This document shows, piece after piece, positions 1 through 7,034 of a DNA stretch of 64,000 nt. The stretch spans positions 2,546,501 to 2,610,500 of the forward strand of contig NZ_WVRN01000001.1 in NCBI RefSeq assembly GCF_013112245.1, read 5' to 3'. How positions within the stretch are numbered: position 1 is the stretch's first letter; each line of letters opens with the position of its first letter. The position numbers and the translations under genes are program-made. The notes under the pieces are model-generated. The model had not been told where the DNA came from, ran no database searches, and worked only from the letters and a program-made list of their open reading frames with translations. Source of the stretch: Ruegeria sp. HKCCD4315. GTDB taxonomy: Bacteria > Pseudomonadota > Alphaproteobacteria > Rhodobacterales > Rhodobacteraceae.

Positions 1-515
1 CAAAGGCCCGCTTCAAAAAGGCTATTTCACAGGAAAAGAACGACCGTGGGCACATTACCCACCTTTCACCCCCTGCGCTGTCCGAGATTCAAGCCTTGTT
101 GTTCCGTCAAAAACAAGCAAAGACCGAGGCCAGAAAAAGTAAGAAATCGGGTAGGACCCCTTCTACATCCGCTACATCCGACCTCTTGTTCACGACCACG
201 GGACGCACTCCAATTTCCGGTTGGAGCAAAATGAAAGCACGTCTTGATGAGCTTCTTGGCGAAGACTTTGAGCCGTGGCGGCTTCACGATTTCAGGACTG
301 CATTCGCAACTCACATGGCCGAGCGTGGTGTATCGGAATCTGTGGTGGATCGAGTGCTGAACCACGCTGCGACTGGATCAAAGCCAAGCGCCGTTGCTCG
401 TATCTACAATCAGGCCGAATTGCTGGCAGAGCGCGCGGTAGCGCTGGATAAGTGGGCAGAGCTGGTAACTCGGGATAGTGCTGAAGTGATAGAAATTAGA
501 GGGACAGGACCATGA
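1..515 (+). CDS. Tyrosine recombinase (phage-type integrase), C-terminal part, 5' end outside the window
   Basis: Frame 3 is open from the left edge to the stop at 513-515, giving 170 visible residues. The first residues carry the usual lead-in to a tyrosine-recombinase catalytic domain (KNDRGHITHLS). Three catalytic positions are visible: HDFR (His95, Arg98 of the fragment), LNHA (His121) and the nucleophile Tyr135 in ARIYNQ. Arg-to-His spacing is 23 residues and His-to-Tyr 14, as in P4-like integrases. The first catalytic Arg must lie upstream of the window. The gene would cut and rejoin the element at its attachment site. Its stop overlaps the next start (ATGA). It sits at the end of the element far from tRNA-Thr(UGU), so either the element is only about 7 kb or more of it lies to the left. 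Confidence 0.93.
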   Translation, partial: KARFKKAISQEKNDRGHITHLSPPALSEIQALLFRQKQAKTEARKSKKSGRTPSTSATSDLLFTTTGRTPISGWSKMKARLDELLGEDFEPWRLHDFRTAFATHMAERGVSESVVDRVLNHAATGSKPSAVARIYNQAELLAERAVALDKWAELVTRDSAEVIEIRGTGP

Positions 516-1381
516 GCGAACCACTGCTCCCCCCCAGAGGTCTAGTGAAGGCCCTCATGCCCCCCGAGCGTTCAGCAAAATACTACGGATGGGTGCATCT
601 GCCGACGCCAAGAATACAGAAAATTGTTGACGAGCTTAACGAGCGTGGGATTGAGACAAAGATAACAGAAACTGAGCAATTCAAAGCCGTTGCTTGGCTG
701 CAAGGCCTAAGCCTCGACAATATGGTTCTGCTAAACACCGCAAGGTCGGAAGAATTGTTTTGCCGGATCGCCACAATTCAAATGCTCTTTGTTTCTGATG
801 GCGTACCCAGCGTCGGAGAATTGAGAAAGGCGCGGGAGGCATTGCTAGACGCGCTAGCGCATCAGAAACAAGTAGCTGTGAAAGTAAATGCAGTCCCTCG
901 AAGCGTTCGTAGGTTTGCGTACAAGATTCAGTTTGAAGACGCCATGGAGGGGGCGCTGTCAGCGATTACCGCCCGATTGGAGATTGTAGAGAGCGAGTTA
1001 GGCACCGTAGAGGCATTTATTGCGGCATTCTCGGGTAAAATAAATACCAGGGGCGCTCCGCCAAACTGGGTACACCACTACCTCGTTCGCGACGCCGCTG
1101 ATATTTTCCTGAGTGTTACGGGTTACAGGCCCGCGCGAAACCTTCCCGTTCGGAGCTTTGAAGGGTTTTTGACACGCTTTTGTAATGGAATTCCCGGCAT
1201 GGATAGTGAGAATTTTGGGCGATTGGCCGATATTGCCATTAAATCAAACGGCTACAAGGGTACGTTTTTTCCCTTCGGAAGTGAGGCCGAAAAGAACTTG
1301 TGGCTCTCTACAGGAAAGAGGGGGACAGAATATCAAAATTCTGGGCAATTCTGTAGGGACAGAAAGCCCGCACTTTCCTAA
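512..1381 (+). CDS. Hypothetical protein of the integrated element
   Basis: A 289-residue protein that I do not recognise. It starts with ATG overlapping the integrase stop (ATGA), so the two are translationally coupled. No signal peptide or membrane segment is visible. The middle (about residues 100-170) looks helical, with alternating charged and hydrophobic residues. The last 25 residues are low in hydrophobic core character and lie over a cluster of small inverted repeats in the DNA, so the C-terminus may be a late extension. Its place between integrase and the AlpA-type gene suggests a role in the element's recombination or maintenance, but this is inference from position only. Confidence 0.7.
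   Translation: MSEPLLPPRGLVKALMPPERSAKYYGWVHLPTPRIQKIVDELNERGIETKITETEQFKAVAWLQGLSLDNMVLLNTARSEELFCRIATIQMLFVSDGVPSVGELRKAREALLDALAHQKQVAVKVNAVPRSVRRFAYKIQFEDAMEGALSAITARLEIVESELGTVEAFIAAFSGKINTRGAPPNWVHHYLVRDAADIFLSVTGYRPARNLPVRSFEGFLTRFCNGIPGMDSENFGRLADIAIKSNGYKGTFFPFGSEAEKNLWLSTGKRGTEYQNSGQFCRDRKPALS
1326..1364. repeat. Cluster of overlapping short inverted repeats
   Basis: CAGAAT at 1326-1331 pairs with ATTCTG at 1338-1343 and again with ATTCTG at 1348-1353; TTCTGT at 1349-1354 pairs with ACAGAA at 1359-1364. The cluster covers the end of the preceding ORF, about 100 bases before the AlpA-type gene. It could be a terminator-like structure or a binding site for the AlpA-type protein or the integrase. 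The sequence alone does not decide. Confidence 0.35.
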
Positions 1382-1461
1382 TTTTTGTCATTATTTTATT
1401 TATTTATCAATGCTTTAGCGTTTCTTATCTTATCCTTGCAATCAGTCGCAAGGGGGCGAGA

Positions 1462-1662
1462 ATGAACGCAATTACAGGAGACCGCCTACTTTCGGTAAGG
1501 GATACCGCAGCAATTCTTGGCTGCAGCGTCGCTACCGTCTGGCGCAGGACCGCCGCAAGGAAAATCCCCCCGCCGGTTAAACTGGACGGGACTACACGTT
1601 GGTTCGAATCCGAAATCTATAATCTAGTTGAGAAGGCCAAGGCGCAACGCGCTGCCACATAA
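1462..1662 (+). CDS. AlpA-family helix-turn-helix regulator / excisionase
   Basis: A 66-residue protein with the layout of AlpA/MerR-like excisionases: residues 10-30 (LSVRDTAAILGCSVATVWRR) form the helix-turn-helix, followed by a wing-like segment (PPPVKLDGTTRWFESEI) and a basic helical tail. Members of this family act as activators of integrase expression or as directionality factors in P4-like elements. It is preceded by about 70 AT-rich bases that could hold its promoter. Location between integrase and replication gene supports the role. Confidence 0.85.
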   Translation: MNAITGDRLLSVRDTAAILGCSVATVWRRTAARKIPPPVKLDGTTRWFESEIYNLVEKAKAQRAAT

Positions 1663-1722
1663 ACGAAACCCGCACACCATAGGTCACCATGGGCTCGAGG
1701 CATTTCGTTTTTAGTCGGCTCA

Positions 1723-1884
1723 ATGACTAAGAGAAATGTAACGTGTTCTGACCTAAAGCGCAAGCTTGAGGAATTGAGCATGAATACCAAAACACGCGAA
1801 CTACTCGTAAGAAACGCATTGTGGGTTACCGCATGGCGTGACCTGTCGCCAGACACCGACAGACCTTGCGCGGGACGGGGGTAA
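1723..1884 (+). CDS. Possible small protein (53 aa) upstream of the prim-pol gene
   Basis: An open frame of 53 codons from ATG at 1723 to TAA at 1882-1884. The product starts MTKRNVTCSDLKRKLEEL and has a basic, helix-prone N-terminal half. It is in the same frame as the prim-pol gene that follows, separated from it by the single TAA. No strong ribosome binding site is visible before the ATG, and I know no homologue. It may be a real small element gene or the remains of a longer N-terminus of the next protein. Confidence 0.3.
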   Translation: MTKRNVTCSDLKRKLEELSMNTKTRELLVRNALWVTAWRDLSPDTDRPCAGRG

Positions 1885-1911
1885 GCAATAACGGCAATTG
1901 TTCGTAACCCC

Positions 1912-2970
1912 TTGCCTCAAATCCCAGTGAAAGAGATTGCCCGGCTTCACGGTGCCGGGTTCGATTTGTTGCCCCTGGGTGGAGGGTCCGATGCAAAGGC
2001 CCCTTTGTGCAGCCTTCAGGAGCAAAACAGATACCCACTCAAGCGTGTACTTGGCCCGATGTTCGGCAAAGGTAGTGCTTGCTATGGGGTTCGGTTGCCA
2101 GGTTTGGTCGTCATTGATTGTGACGAGAACAGCGCCGGACTGGTTGATGAGATGGAAGACCGCTTTGGGCCGTCGCCCGTCCAGGTTTCTACGCCACGCG
2201 GCATTCACCTTTACTACAGGGACAATGGTGGTCAGACACCCAACCTACGCGCACAGGGCTTCCCTGTAGACCTGAAACGAGGATCCAACAGCTATGTCGT
2301 CGGCCCCCATTCAACACGGCCTGACGGTGGCGTCTACAAGCCCGTCCAAGGCGTTTTGGGGGCCGACGACTTGCCCGCCATATCACTGCAACCAAGTGCG
2401 GCTGCAATCGGTACGGGTGCAATGGCAAAGGGTAACCGAAATCGGGAACTTAGCCTTACTGCCATCGGGATGGTGGAAGCAGTCGACACGCCCGACGAGC
2501 TATTCTGCAATCTCGTCTTCGTCCGCGACGACAAATGCGAAGATCCAGCATCCCTACCTGACAGTGAGCTTCGTAAGATTGCCGATTGGGCCTGGAACAA
2601 AAGGTTGGAGGGAAAGGTGTACCGCGACCGCGACAGTGAATTTCCCATCAACAGAACTGCTCTCGATAGGCTGTCAGCTTTTGACAATGCATTTGAGGCC
2701 ATTGGTCTCTTTGTAATCCTTCAATCCAACCACGGGCATATTCCCGGCCAGACGTTCCCGCTCGACCATGCTGCCATGACCAAATCGGGGCACACCAACC
2801 TTGGCCGCCGCCGCTTCAGTGCTGCCGTACAAACACTACGCTCTGCGGGCCTTTTGAGCATCGCAAAGGAATACTCCGCCGGCAATCATCCTCGGTCGTA
2901 CCAACTGACGCGCTCTCGCCCAAATGCGCCTAGCGTCCGTTCGCTTCTAGTGGCCAAGGAGGCGTCCTGA
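1912..2970 (+). CDS. Bifunctional DNA primase/polymerase (prim-pol) protein
   Basis: A 352-residue protein. The N-terminal ~165 residues match the prim-pol fold used for replication of plasmids and small integrated elements: GAGFDLLPLGGGSDAKAP, then the acidic motif VVIDCDEN, then STPRGIHLYY, then NSYVVGPHSTRPDGGVY. The rest looks like a helical linker and a winged-helix end (residues about 295-345, GRRRFSAAVQTLRSAGLL). There is no helicase domain in the chain. The reading frame opens after TAA 1882-1884; the first plausible starts are ATT 1897 and TTG 1912, with TTG chosen. It probably primes or starts replication of the element. Its C-terminal winged helix resembles two decayed fragments near 5.3 and 35.3 kb. 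Confidence 0.85.
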   Translation: MPQIPVKEIARLHGAGFDLLPLGGGSDAKAPLCSLQEQNRYPLKRVLGPMFGKGSACYGVRLPGLVVIDCDENSAGLVDEMEDRFGPSPVQVSTPRGIHLYYRDNGGQTPNLRAQGFPVDLKRGSNSYVVGPHSTRPDGGVYKPVQGVLGADDLPAISLQPSAAAIGTGAMAKGNRNRELSLTAIGMVEAVDTPDELFCNLVFVRDDKCEDPASLPDSELRKIADWAWNKRLEGKVYRDRDSEFPINRTALDRLSAFDNAFEAIGLFVILQSNHGHIPGQTFPLDHAAMTKSGHTNLGRRRFSAAVQTLRSAGLLSIAKEYSAGNHPRSYQLTRSRPNAPSVRSLLVAKEAS

Positions 2971-3002
2971 TGCGGGGGGGAGGGGTTTATCAATTACTTA
3001 TG

Positions 3003-3020
3003 TTGACCGCTTCCGGTCAA
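3003..3020. terminator. Hairpin after the prim-pol gene
   Basis: TTGACCG and CGGTCAA form a perfect 7-bp stem with a CTTC tetraloop, followed by AAAA and GGGG rather than a T run. It lies 33 bases after the prim-pol stop. It may be a weak terminator or a protein binding site in the leader of the DUF5681 gene. Confidence 0.35.
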
Positions 3021-3075
3021 AAAGGGGCTCTGCACCCATAAACCACCGACAACCAACCACAGCGAGACATGAGCA

Positions 3076-3519
3076 ATGACGGATGATGACCGTAACAACG
3101 GCACGACAACGGACGAACGCAACCCGGACGGTACTTTTGCACCCGGAAATTCGGGCAGGCCCAGAGGCGCACGGCACCGGGTCACACGGGCAGTTGAGGA
3201 TCTGCTGGAGGGCCAATCTGAGCAAATCACGCAGAAAGCGGTCGAGATGGCGCTCGAAGGCGACAGCACGGCCCTGCGTCTCTGTCTGGAGCGGATTGCC
3301 CCCACCAGAAAGGACGCACCGGTCAGTTTCGACCTTCCCCCCATTAAATCCGCTGCAGACGCCGCGAAGGCCGCTCAGGCGGTGCTACAGGCCGTTTCTC
3401 ACGGTGAGGTGACCCCATTGGAAGGGGCAACAGTCATGGGGCTGGTTGAGCAGTACAGACGGGTGCTGGAAACCACTGAACTGGAGCGCAGGATCACCGC
3501 ACTGGAGGCCGCTAAATGA
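3076..3519 (+). CDS. DUF5681-domain protein of phage/mobile-element origin
   Basis: A 147-residue protein whose residues 20-36 carry the signature FAPGNSGRPRGARHR, the hallmark of DUF5681 proteins found in phages, prophages and integrated elements. The remainder is acidic and helical (LLEGQSEQITQKAVEMALEG, repeated Ala-rich helices), ending in a probable coiled coil (ETTELERRITALEAAK). In phage genomes such proteins often lie close to terminase genes, so a DNA-binding or packaging-related role is possible, but no large terminase is present here. Its stop overlaps the next start (ATGA). Confidence 0.75.
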   Translation: MTDDDRNNGTTTDERNPDGTFAPGNSGRPRGARHRVTRAVEDLLEGQSEQITQKAVEMALEGDSTALRLCLERIAPTRKDAPVSFDLPPIKSAADAAKAAQAVLQAVSHGEVTPLEGATVMGLVEQYRRVLETTELERRITALEAAK

Positions 3520-3845
3520 GCATCAAACGAAGAGTGAAGAAGCTGGAAGCGAGTTCGCCAAACGCGCTCGAGCTTCCCATCGTGTTTTATCAAATCTACG
3601 GGATCAAGAAAGGTACTGAGGGAACAAGTCGAGTAGTCGAAAGAGAGCATGGCCCGGCAACAATTCCTGGCCTCAGTCTTGGCCGGATCTGCCCACATAA
3701 AAGTGAAAGCCAATGCGAATTCGAACGTCGGGTTTTTGCCATCAAGGCAGGTGGAAAGCACATTGAGGGCATGACCAAAGAAGAACGAGAGACGGCATTT
3801 GCCGCTGCGGACCGAGTAATGAGGGGCAGAAATAATGACGATTAA
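3516..3845 (+). CDS. Small element protein, first of two with a shared N-terminus
   Basis: A 109-residue protein starting MSIKRRVKKLEASS, overlapping the DUF5681 stop by four bases and overlapping the following gene by 11 bases. The first 12 residues are nearly the same as those of the next protein. The N-terminus is basic and predicted helical; the C-terminal half is charged (KEERETAFAAADRVMRGR). I do not recognise a family. The tight overlaps on both sides argue that it is translated as part of a DUF5681 operon. Confidence 0.6.
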   Translation: MSIKRRVKKLEASSPNALELPIVFYQIYGIKKGTEGTSRVVEREHGPATIPGLSLGRICPHKSESQCEFERRVFAIKAGGKHIEGMTKEERETAFAAADRVMRGRNNDD

Positions 3846-4239
3846 GAACCGGCTGAAGAAGCTTGAAACTGCAAGTTCAACTGACTGTCTTGTTTTGCCA
3901 CCGAAATTCGTTGCCTTTGAAGGTATGGATACGCAATGGGCGATTGTCCCCGGGCTTGACGGCGGGTTTCACAGGGAAGAAGGCGAAAACCTTGGCGAGT
4001 TCTGTCAAAGAGCGTTCAAGGCTTACGCGACTTCCAAGGGTTTAGAAAAATGCCGTTCCAACGAGCTGAGCGACGAGGACCTTCAATTCATAGTCGCGGC
4101 TGACTGCCCGGAATTGGCGCTCAAGCTTTGTTGTGGAAAGGAATTATCGAACGCTGACGTTAAGTCTATTGTCGGAAAGCAAGGGATCGATATGGGGTGC
4201 GACGCGCCGAACTCGTACCCCCTCTTTGAAAATCGTTAA
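3835..4239 (+). CDS. Small element protein, second of two with a shared N-terminus
   Basis: A 134-residue protein starting MTIKNRLKKLETASS, clearly sister to the preceding protein at its N-terminus but different afterwards. The middle is acidic (DEDLQFIVAADCPELALKLC) and contains six Cys overall. No catalytic motif is recognised. It starts inside the end of the previous gene, so the two are co-translated. The shared head suggests a common partner or localisation signal attached to different bodies. Confidence 0.6.
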   Translation: MTIKNRLKKLETASSTDCLVLPPKFVAFEGMDTQWAIVPGLDGGFHREEGENLGEFCQRAFKAYATSKGLEKCRSNELSDEDLQFIVAADCPELALKLCCGKELSNADVKSIVGKQGIDMGCDAPNSYPLFENR

Positions 4240-4350
4240 GCTGACTGTTTCAGAGGCTTTTCGTTTTCTCCGACGGGTAAGGACTTGAGGCATTCAACTG
4301 TCCGATGATACGTGTGAGCCAATTTCGCTGGTTTTAAGCAGGAAAAAAGC

Positions 4351-5112
4351 ATGCAGGACATTATTTGGACGGAAAGCAATCGGTGTCATGTAGGTGGAGT
4401 CGACTTTTTTGCGACCGTTAGGGCAAACGAATATCACTCAACGACTTCAAGCAACCAAGAGTTTCTTATTGTAAAAACTCGGGAAATGATTGAAGCGGAG
4501 CTTAAAATAACGGCGAGCTTAAACGTGCGGAATATTGTTGATATTGGCATCTGGCAAGGAGGTAGTGTCGCCCTGTTTGATTGCATCTTTCAACCCGAAA
4601 AGCTAGTAGCCATTGAGTACGCAACCCGCGATCTCCCAACGCTTGACGAATATATCGTGCAGCATGCGCGCGGCGACAATGTTCGTCTGTTCAACGGAGT
4701 TGACCAAGGGAATGCAGGACGGCTCAACGAAATTCTTGATACCGAGTTCGGAACTGAGAGGATTGATCTCGTAGTTGATGATGCGTCTCATCAATACGTG
4801 CAAACCACGTCCTCGTTTAATGTTCTCTTTCCTCGCTTGTCTGACGGCGGAGTTTTTGTAATCGAAGATTGGGGGTGGTCGACAAAGGACTACCACTACA
4901 ATTCAGATTATTTCGCCCACAAGCCTGGGCTTGCAAATCTGGTAATGCAATGCGTGATCGGTTGCACGTGCCGACCCGACATTATTCGCGAAGTCGTCGT
5001 AAACAAGGACTCTGTATTCATTATACGCGGTGAAACAGAACTGCATCACGGCGATTTCGACATCTCCAATATTGCACGCAACAAAGGGGAACAAATCCCT
5101 TTGGTCCTTTAG
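4351..5112 (+). CDS. Class I SAM-dependent methyltransferase-like protein (CmcI/TylF type), copy 1
   Basis: A 253-residue protein with a Rossmann methyltransferase layout. Residues 61-73 (NIVDIGIWQGGSV) are motif I for SAM; VAIEY (86-90) holds the acidic residue after strand 2; VVDDASHQYV (141-150) and VFVIEDWGW (168-176) match the later strands, as in macrocin O-methyltransferase and cephalosporin hydroxylase relatives. The start has AGGA in AGCAGGAAAAAAGC before ATG 4351. A second copy with about 60% identity by eye follows 0.5 kb downstream. Codon use is more AT-rich than the chromosomal genes, as expected for acquired cargo. Substrate unknown; small-molecule or glycan O-methylation are the usual jobs of the family. 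Confidence 0.8.
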   Translation: MQDIIWTESNRCHVGGVDFFATVRANEYHSTTSSNQEFLIVKTREMIEAELKITASLNVRNIVDIGIWQGGSVALFDCIFQPEKLVAIEYATRDLPTLDEYIVQHARGDNVRLFNGVDQGNAGRLNEILDTEFGTERIDLVVDDASHQYVQTTSSFNVLFPRLSDGGVFVIEDWGWSTKDYHYNSDYFAHKPGLANLVMQCVIGCTCRPDIIREVVVNKDSVFIIRGETELHHGDFDISNIARNKGEQIPLVL

Positions 5113-5232
5113 AGCTTTGGTTGGCAACGGTCAATTAACTAGGCATCTATTGCCGGACTGACTTCTGCACCTACCGGGTAGATTTAGGGTATTGAGCAAC
5201 TGAGGATTTCTGTTTGATCGAAGCCATTATGA

Positions 5233-5394
5233 CGCGAGAGTGGAAACCGAATTCAAAGCATCACTTCAAGGCGGATGATCTCGGGTCTGGTTTTGAAATA
5301 TTTGAAAGAGGCAGGATTGGTCATCCTTAAACGCTACGAAACCGCCCTGCCCCGCTCAAGCAAAGTTCTTCTGACAAGACCAGCCAAAATATAG
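5233..5394 (+). pseudogene. Remnant of a prim-pol-like winged-helix C-terminus
   Basis: Between the two methyltransferase genes an open frame without a good start runs from the stop at 5230-5232 to TAG 5392-5394. It encodes SRRMISGLVLKYLKEAGLV followed by a basic stretch with PRSSK and LLTRP. The pattern resembles the C-terminus of the prim-pol protein here (GRRRFSAAVQTLRSAGLL, then HPRSYQLTRSRP). Bases 5257-5380 also match 35296-35417 at roughly three quarters of positions. It is best read as a leftover of another element gene. The rest of the 503-base gap 5113-5615 holds nothing I can identify. Confidence 0.5.
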
Positions 5395-5615
5395 AGCCTG
5401 CGAGATGTCTCAATGCTCCCATCGTGCAAGTCGGACACCTGCTGCAACCTGACTATTAGTTCATTTGAGCGACTAGTTATTCACAGGAGATTAATCCCAC
5501 TCCGAAGGCTGCACTACACTATCTAAAGCACTCTATTTATTTGCAAAATAAGGAGACTTGCAAGAGTCCAGCATTCGCGCGTAGTAACGAGAAAGTCATC
5601 AAATAAGGGCATTGT

Positions 5616-6449
5616 GTGGTGAGCACGTTTAAAGAAACTACCTCAGCTGTATTGCGTTCTCTGTTAGGTGGGTCGTCAAAACAAAAAATCCAACCAATTG
5701 TTTGGACTTCGACGAACCGGTGTCGCGTTGGAGACGTCAAGTTTTTTGCTACTGTCAACAGCGACGAGTATCACTCGATCACTTCAAACGAAAACGAGCT
5801 GCTTATTGTAAAAAACCGAGAAATGATTGAAGCGGAGCTTGAGTGGACTTCGAAACTTGAAGTTCAAAACATCGTTGATATTGGAGTGTGGCAGGGGGGT
5901 AGCGTTGCTCTTCTCGATAGCGTGTTTCGGCCCAAGAAACTGTTAGCAATAGAGTATTCGACCCGAGAGTTGCCGCATCTTGATGCATATGTCGAAGAGC
6001 AATCTCGACAAGAAAATGTGCGAGTTTACAAAGGAGTGAACCAGGCTGACCTTAGCCGGTTTACTGAATTGCTGGATTTTGAGTTCGGAAACGAAAAAAT
6101 CGATCTCGCTATCGACGACGCCTCGCATCACTATCTAGAAACGTTGTTGTCATTCAATCTTGTTTTCCCGCGTATGTCTGAAGGCGGAGTATTTGTTATC
6201 GAAGACTGGCAATGGTCTACAATGGAGGAGTACTACGAGTCCGATTACTTCAAGGACAAAGAGGGATTGGCGAATTTGGTGCTTCAATGTGTCATTGCCT
6301 GTGCCTGCAGACCTGATGTTGTTCGAGAAGTCATCGTCAAGAACCATTCCGTATTGGTTGTGCGGGGCGAGGCAGAGCTCGAAAGAGGAACTTTTGATAT
6401 AACCGATATTGCGCGTAACAAGGGTGAGAATGTTCCTCTTGTTCTTTAA
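5616..6449 (+). CDS. Class I SAM-dependent methyltransferase-like protein (CmcI/TylF type), copy 2
   Basis: A 277-residue sister of the gene at 4351. It has about 24 extra N-terminal residues (MVSTFKETTSAVLRSLLGG...), then the same chain: NIVDIGVWQGGSV at 85-97 for SAM binding, an LAIEY strand, AIDDASHHYL, VFVIEDWQW, and the same C-terminal RNKGE-PLVL end. The start is GTG 5616 followed by a second GTG. All SAM-site residues are kept in both copies, so both are likely active, yet the pair has diverged to about 60% identity, pointing to old duplication or separate acquisition and to different substrates. Confidence 0.8.
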   Translation: MVSTFKETTSAVLRSLLGGSSKQKIQPIVWTSTNRCRVGDVKFFATVNSDEYHSITSNENELLIVKNREMIEAELEWTSKLEVQNIVDIGVWQGGSVALLDSVFRPKKLLAIEYSTRELPHLDAYVEEQSRQENVRVYKGVNQADLSRFTELLDFEFGNEKIDLAIDDASHHYLETLLSFNLVFPRMSEGGVFVIEDWQWSTMEEYYESDYFKDKEGLANLVLQCVIACACRPDVVREVIVKNHSVLVVRGEAELERGTFDITDIARNKGENVPLVL

Positions 6450-6777
6450 CTTCAAGTTGTGTTGCGGTTAACTGCTCTACCTTCAACAAAGTAGAAGCAT
6501 TGCCTACAGGCTATCAATGCACATGCTTGATTCCGATGAACGTGAACCAAAATGTGAAGTGTCGAAGTACCGAATTGCTTAAATTGGTCAATGGTAGGGA
6601 ACGCTATCTTGGGTTCTAATCCATTCGGCGTATGGCTTCGATCTCTTTCTCACCACGCGATTCGATTTCCGCGCCAAATGCAGAAATTCACGCACTTTGT
6701 CCCCTATTTGTCCCCCAGCGTGAAAAAGCGATACGAGACAAATGGTGTAACGTTAGTGTAAACCATTGATTTTTAAA
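6450..6777. other. Gene-free border of the element next to tRNA-Thr
   Basis: These 328 bases hold no credible gene on either strand. They separate the second methyltransferase gene from the 3' end of tRNA-Thr(UGU). This is where an attachment-site junction is expected if the element integrated into the tRNA gene. No second copy of the tRNA 3' end is visible within the window. Confidence 0.5.
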
Positions 6778-6853
6778 TGGTGCCCCCACACGGACTTGAA
6801 CCGCGGACCTACTGATTACAAATCAGTTGCTCTACCAGCTGAGCTATAGGGGC
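6778..6853 (-). tRNA. tRNA-Thr (anticodon UGU)
   Basis: On the minus strand the 76 bases fold as a tRNA: acceptor arms GCCCCTA / TGGGGGC, D arm with AGCTCAGCTGGTAGAGC, anticodon stem-loop with loop TTTGTAA (anticodon TGT), TTCAAGTC T-loop, and an encoded CCA. The 3' end faces the integrase-bearing element, the usual geometry for integration into a tRNA gene. Confidence 0.97.
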
Positions 6854-7034
6854 TTTGGCAGTCGATTACTTCCTCTGGCGGGGGACTGCAAGCCTCATTT
6901 TCAACTTGAACTAGGGTATTGTCCGTTTTCCTGAGAAAGTGCAAAAACCACACAGGCAAAAACACCGCATACGTCTGGTAAAGTAAAGGACATGTGCAAG
7001 GCTGGGCACATTGGCTGGGGGTACGGAAGACGAC

